NCBI GenBank assembly: GCA_041497995.1
Contig: JBGQHM010000100.1
Span: 1-18,079 of the forward strand
Direction: 5' to 3'
Length of the DNA stretch: 18,079 nucleotides
Origin: DATKMS01 sp041497995
GTDB taxonomy: Bacteria > Desulfobacterota > Binatia > HRBIN30
Shown here one piece after another: positions 13,214-18,079 of the stretch. The notes under the pieces were generated by a model that did no database searches, had not been told where the DNA came from, and saw nothing but the letters and a program-made list of their open reading frames with translations. A program made the position numbers and the translations under genes. Positions within the stretch are counted from its first letter, which is position 1; every line of letters starts with the position of its first letter.

Positions 13214-14134
13214 ATGGAACTGATCAAACCAGGCACCAAGATCGACTTTGTCAGCTACGCCCCATGGGCGATTGGCTTCTCGTGGCTGTTGATCGCCATC
13301 GGCGCGGTCTCTCTGCTCATCCACAGAGGCCCGAACTACGGCGTCGATTTCTCCGGCGGCACCGTGGTACAGGTTCGCTTCCACCAGAAACCTGCGATCA
13401 GCGAGATCCGCGCCCCACTTGAAGCTCTCGGCTTCGGCGAAGTGAGCATTCAAGATTTCGGCAGCGGAGACGCCACGGGCGCCGCAGAGTTCCTGATCCG
13501 CCTGCCGCAGACCGCGGAGGAGACCGCCGACCTCGGTCAGAAAGTGACGGCGGCGCTCGATGGGAAGTTCGGCAAGGAAGCGTTCGAGGTCCTGCGCGTC
13601 GACATGGTCGGACCGCGCGTCGGTGCGGACCTGCGCACGCGTGCCATCCTCGCGGTCGCGTTCGCGACGGCTATGATGGGCGCTTACATCTGGTTCCGCT
13701 TCGAGCTGCGCTTCGGCATCGGCGCCGCGGTGGCACTGATCCACGACGTGCTCATCACCATCGGCGCGCTCTCCCTGTTCAACTACGAGATCGACCTCAC
13801 CGTGGTCGCGGCTCTGCTGACGATCGTCGGCTTCTCGGTGAACGACACGGTGATCGTGTCGGATCGAATTCGCGAGAACATGCGCAAGCGGCCACGCGAC
13901 CCACTCGCTGCGATCATCAACAGCAGCATCAACGAGACGTTGAGCCGGACAATTCTCACGACCGGCACGGCGATCCTGGTAATCGTGGCGCTGTTCTTCT
14001 TGGGTGGCAACGTCATCCACGGCTTCGCCTTCGCGCTATTGATCGGTTTCTCCATCGGCACGTACTCATCGATCTACGTCGCCAGCCCCATCGTGCTGTA
14101 TCTCGAACGTGGCACGGCACGCCGCCGACGCTGA
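13214..14134 (+). CDS. secF: Protein translocase subunit SecF
   Basis: The 306-residue partner of SecD, starting 5 nt after its stop. It has an N-terminal transmembrane helix (about 15-36), the conserved 'NYGVDFSGGTVVQV' segment, a short periplasmic domain, and five further transmembrane helices. The family signatures are 'VGFSVNDTVIVSDRIREN' and 'SINETLSRTILTTGTAILVI', with 'GFAFALLIGFSIGTYSSIYVASPIVLYL' features at the end. ATG 13214 is the only sensible start. No strong ribosome site is seen, so translation probably depends on secD. Confidence 0.96.
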   Translation: MELIKPGTKIDFVSYAPWAIGFSWLLIAIGAVSLLIHRGPNYGVDFSGGTVVQVRFHQKPAISEIRAPLEALGFGEVSIQDFGSGDATGAAEFLIRLPQTAEETADLGQKVTAALDGKFGKEAFEVLRVDMVGPRVGADLRTRAILAVAFATAMMGAYIWFRFELRFGIGAAVALIHDVLITIGALSLFNYEIDLTVVAALLTIVGFSVNDTVIVSDRIRENMRKRPRDPLAAIINSSINETLSRTILTTGTAILVIVALFFLGGNVIHGFAFALLIGFSIGTYSSIYVASPIVLYLERGTARRRR

Positions 14135-14136
14135 CG

Positions 14137-15849
14137 GTGCTCATGGTCCGGCGTTGGAGCCTGCTGCCTAGTCAGCCTGACGCCGAAACTGTGTTGTGCC
14201 GCGAGTGCGGCGTGTCGCCGCTGCTCGCGCGGCTGCTGGTAGCGCGCAAAGTCAGTACGCCGCCACGAGCCGCTACCTTCCTCAACGCCCGGCTTGCCGA
14301 GCACTTGCGCTCGCCGATGTTGTTCAAGGACATGGCGGTAGCGGCGGACCGGGTCATCACCGCGCTGCAACGCAGTGAGCGCATCGGCATCTACGGCGAC
14401 TACGACGTCGACGGCATCAGTGGCAGCGCGATCTTGGTCCGCTTCCTGCGCGCGCTCGGACACGACCCGCTGCTGTTCATCCCGCAGCGGATGCGTGACG
14501 GCTACGGCGTCACCGAACCGGGGGTACGGCGCTTGGCCGAAGGCGGCGCCCGCGTCATGATCACGGTGGATTGCGGCGGCGTCAGTCACCGTGAGATCAC
14601 CCTAGCGCGCACGCTCGGCATCGACACGATCGTCTGCGACCACCATCAGGTGTCAGGCACTCCACTCCCAGCGCATGCGGTCCTGAATCCGATCGAGCCC
14701 GACGCCGGCTTTCCGTTCAGCGGTCTGTGCGGCGCCGGCGTCGCGTTCTACCTGGCACTTGGGGTGCGGTTCCGACTGCGCGAGACCGGGCAGAGGGATC
14801 TGCCCGACTTGCGTCGCTATCTCGACCTGGTGACGCTCGGGACGATCGCCGACATCGTCCCGTTGGTCGAAGAGAACCGCGTTCTCGTGAAGTACGGGCT
14901 GCGGGAGCTGACCCAAACCAGCCGGCCGGGGTTGGTTGCGCTCAAGAGGGTCAGCGGGGTGAGCGACGTATCAACCGGTGTGGTCGGCTTCCGCTTGGCG
15001 CCGCGCCTGAATGCCGGTGGGCGACTCGCTGACGCCGCACGCTCGGTCGAGCTCCTGACCACGGACGACCCCACGCGCGCCGAGCAGCTTGCCGCCGAGC
15101 TCGATCAGGAGAACCGCACGCGCCAAACCATCGAACAGGAGATCCTCGACGAGGCCGTCCGGCGGATCGAAAACGACGCCGACTTCGGTGGCCGGCGCAG
15201 CATCGTCCTCGCCTCACCCGAGTGGCATCCGGGCGTCATTGGTATCGTCGCCTCACGCCTGGTCGAGCGCTACTACCGGCCGACAGTGCTGATGGCAATC
15301 GACGGCACCACCGGCGTGGGCCGCGGCTCGGGGCGCAGCATACGCGGTTTCAACTTGTACGAAGCCTTCAAGGCCTGTGGCGCGTGCCTGGAGGGTTTCG
15401 GCGGCCACCGCATGGCAGCGGGTTTGAGCATCCGCGAGGATTGCGTCCCAAGCTTCACCGAACAGTTCGAAGCGGCGGTGCGCCAAGTGACGCGGCCCGA
15501 GCACTTCGTTCCGGAAACGTTCATCGACGCCGAGCTCGCGCTCGAAGACGTCAACGACGCCCTGCTGGAGGATCTGTCGCGTCTCGAACCGCACGGGCCG
15601 AGCAACGCAGAGCCGATCTTCTTGGCCCGCAGTGTCACCGTCGTTTCCCGGCGGATCGTCGGTGAAAATCACCTCAAGCTCTACCTGCGCCAAGGCACGC
15701 GCGCCCTGTCCGCGATCGGTTTCGGCATGGCCGACGCCGCGGTCGAGGAGGGTGCCACCCTCGATGTTCTGTTTTCACCTGAGCACAACGAGTGGAACGG
15801 CAACACCTCAATCCAGCTCCGCCTGCGTGACCTGCGCGCGCGATCGTAG
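14137..15849 (+). CDS. recJ: Single-stranded-DNA-specific 5'-3' exonuclease RecJ
   Basis: A DHH-superfamily nuclease used in RecF-pathway recombination, mismatch and base-excision repair. Metal-binding motifs are intact: 'YGDYDVDG' (86-93, with D88, D90, D92), D145 in 'TVDCGG', and 'DHH' at 168-170. The C-terminal DHHA1 region carries 'GSGRSIRGFNLYEAF' and 'GGHRMAAG' (H424). An OB-like domain of about 100 residues closes the protein. Length is 570 residues, normal for the family. GTG 14137 and ATG 14143 are both possible starts, 2-8 nt after secF, without a clear ribosome site. recJ after secF is a recurrent order in deltaproteobacterial-type genomes. Confidence 0.95.
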   Translation: MLMVRRWSLLPSQPDAETVLCRECGVSPLLARLLVARKVSTPPRAATFLNARLAEHLRSPMLFKDMAVAADRVITALQRSERIGIYGDYDVDGISGSAILVRFLRALGHDPLLFIPQRMRDGYGVTEPGVRRLAEGGARVMITVDCGGVSHREITLARTLGIDTIVCDHHQVSGTPLPAHAVLNPIEPDAGFPFSGLCGAGVAFYLALGVRFRLRETGQRDLPDLRRYLDLVTLGTIADIVPLVEENRVLVKYGLRELTQTSRPGLVALKRVSGVSDVSTGVVGFRLAPRLNAGGRLADAARSVELLTTDDPTRAEQLAAELDQENRTRQTIEQEILDEAVRRIENDADFGGRRSIVLASPEWHPGVIGIVASRLVERYYRPTVLMAIDGTTGVGRGSGRSIRGFNLYEAFKACGACLEGFGGHRMAAGLSIREDCVPSFTEQFEAAVRQVTRPEHFVPETFIDAELALEDVNDALLEDLSRLEPHGPSNAEPIFLARSVTVVSRRIVGENHLKLYLRQGTRALSAIGFGMADAAVEEGATLDVLFSPEHNEWNGNTSIQLRLRDLRARS

Positions 15850-15941
15850 GGCTGGCACCCGCCTTCAGCCTCTATTGCACCCTTGTCTCTTCGAATCCGG
15901 CGCGCGCCGCGGCACTCTGTGTGCTGCGTCGTCGGGTCGCC

Positions 15942-15970
15942 TTGACTGCGGTAGCACAGCGTGTTACCCG
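15942..15970 (+). promoter_or_regulatory. Weak promoter-like element before the HTH gene
   Basis: TTGACT at 15942-15947 is followed by TTACCC about 16 nt later, in the 170-bp gap after recJ. The same CCTTGACT...TTACCC wording appears before queA, with a spacer 2 nt longer, which is the main reason to mention it. The -10 is poor. The rest of the gap (15850-16019) shows only a small CACCG/CGGTG dyad at 15996-16015 and no terminator. Confidence 0.25.
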
Positions 15971-16019
15971 TTGGCGGCCGAAATCGTGGGGCCTCCACCG
16001 CCCCGGTAGCCGGTGCAAA

Positions 16020-16208
16020 ATGGAAAAAGACGACGCGATTCTCAACAGCAAGGATGTCGCCCAGATCTTGGACCTCAGCCCGGACACTGTGAACGAGTAC
16101 GCGCGCAAGAGCATCCTGCCAGCATTCAAGAAGGGCCGGCAGTGGCGCTTCCGGCGACGCGATATTGCCGTCTTCAAGCGCCAGCTACACGGGGAGACAG
16201 CAGCCTAA
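16020..16208 (+). CDS. Small excisionase-family (MerR-like) HTH protein
   Basis: A 62-residue protein that is almost entirely one helix-turn-helix domain of the HTH_17/excisionase type: 'NSKDVAQILDLSPDTVNEYARKS' followed by the wing 'LPAFKKGRQWRFRRRDIAVFKRQ'. Such proteins bind DNA as recombination directionality factors in mobile elements or as small chromosomal regulators. No integrase or att site is nearby, and the flanks are core genes, so a regulator is more likely. ATG 16020 matches the family N-terminus; the frame stays open upstream but without a similar motif. It may regulate the methyltransferase gene 52 nt downstream. Confidence 0.8.
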   Translation: MEKDDAILNSKDVAQILDLSPDTVNEYARKSILPAFKKGRQWRFRRRDIAVFKRQLHGETAA

Positions 16209-16260
16209 GCAGACAACCAGCGCGCCCATTGCGCACGGCGCGACTGACAGCGGAGACCCG

Positions 16261-16917
16261 ATGCCTACACTTGAAGGAGCCCAGGCCCACCAAAGCAAGC
16301 TCTACTACGAGTTCTCGCATCTGTACGACCGCCTGTTCACGCGGGTGTTCTACCCGCGCATCGAGCGCGTGATCCAGTCGCTCAAGATCCCACCCGGAGC
16401 ACGCGTACTGGAGGTGGGCGTCGGCACCGGGCTGTCCTTTACGGCCTACCCGCCGCATTGCCAGGTGACCGGCATCGACCTGGCACCGGAGATGTTGGAG
16501 CAGGCACAGGAAAAAATTGACCAAAACGGGTGGCGCCATCTGCAGGTCATGGAGATGGATGCCCTCAATCTGAAGTTCGCAGACAACAGCTTCGACTATG
16601 TCATGGCGTTTCACGTCGTGAGTGTCGTTCCCGACGCCGCGCGCTTGATGCAGGAGGTGCTGCGGGTCAGCAAGCCGGGCGCCACGGTGGTCATCATCAA
16701 TCACTTCCGCAGCCGTAACCGGCTGCTGGCGGCGCTCGATCGCCTGACCGAGCCCATCACCCGCCGCTTGGGGTGGCATACGCTCAGCCAGAATGAAGTG
16801 CTGACCGACGTACCGTTGGATGTCGTTCGGAGCTACAAGAACAGTCCGCGGTCTCTGTTCACGATCGTGATCGGCACGGCGCGGAAGGTCGCGGCGAAGC
16901 GCGCCGCAGGAGCGTAA
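16261..16917 (+). CDS. SAM-dependent methyltransferase, PmtA-like
   Basis: A 218-residue class I methyltransferase. SAM-binding motif I is 'VLEVGVGTGLSF' (49-60), followed by acidic motif II D73 in 'GIDLAPEML' and 'MEMDALNLKFADNSFDYV' (motif III/IV, D100). The N-terminal 'YYEFSHLYDRLFTRVFYPRIERVI' and the 'NHFRSRN' segment resemble Rhodobacter-type phosphatidylethanolamine N-methyltransferase (PmtA), which makes phosphatidylcholine at the membrane. UbiE-like quinone methyltransferases are the main alternative. ATG 16261 has GGAGA about 6 nt upstream. The gene converges on the unknown gene at 16927 with 9 nt between stops; a CCGCC/GGCGG hairpin (16922-16939) spans this junction but lacks a T-run. 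Confidence 0.8.
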   Translation: MPTLEGAQAHQSKLYYEFSHLYDRLFTRVFYPRIERVIQSLKIPPGARVLEVGVGTGLSFTAYPPHCQVTGIDLAPEMLEQAQEKIDQNGWRHLQVMEMDALNLKFADNSFDYVMAFHVVSVVPDAARLMQEVLRVSKPGATVVIINHFRSRNRLLAALDRLTEPITRRLGWHTLSQNEVLTDVPLDVVRSYKNSPRSLFTIVIGTARKVAAKRAAGA

Positions 16918-16926
16918 CCTGCCGCC

Positions 16927-17535
16927 TCAATGCCGGCGGTGACTGCCCGGTGCGTACGGAATGACGCCGTGGCGGAGCAGCCAGCGTGCGTCGCGCTCGC
17001 TGCGTGTGTACATCCAGCGCGTGTAGACGCGGAGCGTATGGACGTCGCCACGGAACAGCGACTCGAAGCTGATCTCCGCAAACACGCGGACGAAATCCGT
17101 GAAACGCTCGGCCAACTCGGCAAACAGATCGCCATGCCTCCGCCCGGCGCCGCCAGGCAGCGCGGACAGGTGCGAGTATGCCGTTCGGCCCAGTTGCATG
17201 TAGTAGTCGCTGCTCACCAACTGCCGATGCACGCTCTCCATGAACAAGCCGGACACGAAGAGCGCCGTGTCCCCGACCCGTTTGAGCTTCCCATACCGGT
17301 GTGCCAGCGGGCTGTGGAACGATTCCAGATACTCGAGGGCGAGGGGGCGATCGAACCAATCCTGCGGCGCATGCGCAAAACCCTCGAGCAACTTCACGAG
17401 GTAGAATTCCGTCTCTTCACTGGAATGCACTTCCTGGCTGTGCATGGCGCTTTGCAGCAGATCGCGAAAAAACTCGGTCAGATTCCGCTGCAGCAAAGGG
17501 CGGGAACTCATCGGCACACGTCCCAATCCGGGCAT
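16927..17535 (-). CDS. Conserved protein of unknown function
   Basis: A 202-residue protein from ATG 17535, or 194 residues from ATG 17511 ('MSSRPLLQRNLTEFFRDLLQ'), which may be the true start. It has no signal peptide or transmembrane segment. It looks all-helical, with motifs 'ETEFYLVKLLEGFA', 'KRVGDTALFVSGLFMES', 'YYMQLGRTAYSHL', 'FAELAERFTDFVRVFAEIS' and 'LRVYTRWMYTRSERDARWLL'. I recall similar uncharacterised proteins in Myxococcota and related groups but cannot name a family. It is convergent with the methyltransferase and divergent from the S41 protease gene, so it is probably a single-gene transcript. Confidence 0.7.
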   Translation of the reverse strand: MPGLGRVPMSSRPLLQRNLTEFFRDLLQSAMHSQEVHSSEETEFYLVKLLEGFAHAPQDWFDRPLALEYLESFHSPLAHRYGKLKRVGDTALFVSGLFMESVHRQLVSSDYYMQLGRTAYSHLSALPGGAGRRHGDLFAELAERFTDFVRVFAEISFESLFRGDVHTLRVYTRWMYTRSERDARWLLRHGVIPYAPGSHRRH

Positions 17536-17624
17536 TCATGGCGGCCCATCTCAGTCAAACGACCCGCCGCCATTGTTCAGCAACGGTTCTTGGAAAGCAA
17601 GATGAATCCCCTGCAAAGAGTCAA

Positions 17625-17653
17625 TTGTGACCCTAAAACCATTCGGCTATAAT
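17625..17653 (+). promoter_or_regulatory. Sigma70-like promoter of the S41 protease gene
   Basis: -35 TTGTGA (17625-17630), exactly 17 nt spacer, perfect -10 TATAAT (17648-17653). The predicted start near 17660 gives a leader of about 27 nt containing GGAAAGG (17669-17675) before ATG 17687. It is the strongest promoter match in the window and lies in the divergent gap 17536-17686, which is otherwise empty. Confidence 0.7.
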
Positions 17654-17686
17654 CCCGGCACCAACAACGGAAAGGTACTTCGGTAC

Positions 17687-18079
17687 ATGAAGAACGGAAA
17701 ACACTGGCTGGTCACGGGTCTCCTTGTCTGCGTCGTGACTGCGACGCTGTGGTTCGGTGACCGGATGGTCGGCCGGGTCTCGGCGGTTGCCAAAGAGACC
17801 TATGACAACATCGAGGTCTTCACCAACGTGCTCGCCTTGGTGCAGAAGAACTACGTCGACAATGTGACCACCAAGCAACTCATCGATGGTGCCATCACCG
17901 GCATGCTCAACGCCCTCGACCCGCACAGCGCGTACCTACCGCCGGACCTCTATAAGGAGCTGCAAGTGGATACGCGCGGCAGCTTCGGCGGCCTCGGCAT
18001 CGAGATTACCACGCGCAACAACGTACTCACCGTCGTGTCGCCGATCGAAGATACGCCGGCGTACCGTGCGGGGATCAAG
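17687..18079 (+). CDS. S41 carboxyl-terminal processing protease (CtpA type), 5' part
   Basis: An open frame of 131 codons from ATG 17687 to the window edge; the gene is cut off. It has an N-terminal hydrophobic signal/anchor (about 8-24), then the N-terminal helical domain of S41 C-terminal proteases ('VFTNVLALVQKNYVDNVTTKQLIDGAITGMLNALDPHSAYLPP' region). The start of the PDZ domain follows ('GSFGGLGIEITTRNNVLTVVSPIEDTPAYRAGI'). The catalytic Ser/Lys lie beyond the window. These periplasmic proteases trim or degrade proteins from their C-termini. A good promoter and ribosome site precede it. Confidence 0.92.
   Translation, partial: MKNGKHWLVTGLLVCVVTATLWFGDRMVGRVSAVAKETYDNIEVFTNVLALVQKNYVDNVTTKQLIDGAITGMLNALDPHSAYLPPDLYKELQVDTRGSFGGLGIEITTRNNVLTVVSPIEDTPAYRAGIK

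Noticed and set aside
15885..15905. TTCGAATCC resembling a tRNA T-loop
   Set aside because: The flanking bases cannot form the 5-bp T-stem, and no acceptor or anticodon arm fits around it.
16922..16939. CCGCC/GGCGG hairpin as a bidirectional terminator
   Set aside because: Only a 5-bp stem, no T-run on either strand, and it overlaps the stop codon of the minus-strand gene.
1..18079. CRISPR array, rRNA or tRNA genes
   Set aside because: No regularly spaced direct repeats and no rRNA or complete tRNA cloverleaf seen on either strand.

Overview
The window looks like a chromosomal segment of an uncultured, GC-rich, Gram-negative bacterium of the old Deltaproteobacteria assemblage (Desulfobacterota, Myxococcota or Binatota-like). 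This rests on three things: the core gene order queA-tgt-yajC-secD-secF-recJ, the UDG4-NfeD-slipin operon, and conserved hypothetical proteins of the type seen in those groups. The placement is inferred from gene order and protein style, not from a marker tree.

Layout. (1) 1-4.8 kb is an accessory, defence-island-like stretch. On the plus strand there is a frameshifted DUF1016/YhcG-type PDDEXK nuclease, coupled by an ATGA overlap to a small zinc-finger protein with a pRiA4b ORF-3-like core. On the minus strand there is a 618-residue GHKL (MORC/HSP90-like) ATPase with an Ig-like region and a distinct C-terminal domain, then a ParD-ParE toxin-antitoxin pair, then a second copy of only the ATPase tail. 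The two tail copies (2021-2260 and 2970-3215) are direct repeats bracketing the ParDE cassette. They differ almost only at synonymous positions, so both evolved under protein-level selection. (2) 4.82-4.99 kb holds a perfect 29-bp REP-like inverted repeat. (3) 4.99-5.89 kb is a secreted zinc-dependent phospholipase C homologue (minus strand). Its start codon overlaps that of the divergent uracil-DNA glycosylase. (4) 5.89-8.83 kb is a tight operon: family-4 uracil-DNA glycosylase, NfeD/ClpP-class membrane serine protease, stomatin-like slipin. (5) 8.9-15.85 kb is a long co-directional operon: queA and tgt (queuosine tRNA modification), yajC, secD, secF (Sec translocon accessory complex), recJ. 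The first four genes overlap by 4 nt each. A promoter-like element and a strong intrinsic terminator lie in the leader before queA. (6) 16.0-16.9 kb has a 62-residue excisionase-type HTH protein and a PmtA-like methyltransferase. (7) 16.9-17.5 kb is a conserved protein of unknown function on the minus strand. (8) From 17.69 kb an S41 carboxyl-terminal protease (CtpA type) starts behind a clear sigma70-like promoter and runs off the window.

The housekeeping part (5-18 kb) is ordinary. The best candidate for something undescribed is the ATPase / ParDE / duplicated-tail arrangement at 2.0-4.8 kb, next to the broken DUF1016 gene. No gene-free stretch exceeds about 170 bases. The intergenic gaps at 1892-2004, 4820-4986, 8834-8996, 15850-16019 and 17536-17686 are covered by the repeat, promoter and terminator entries or hold nothing I can recognise.
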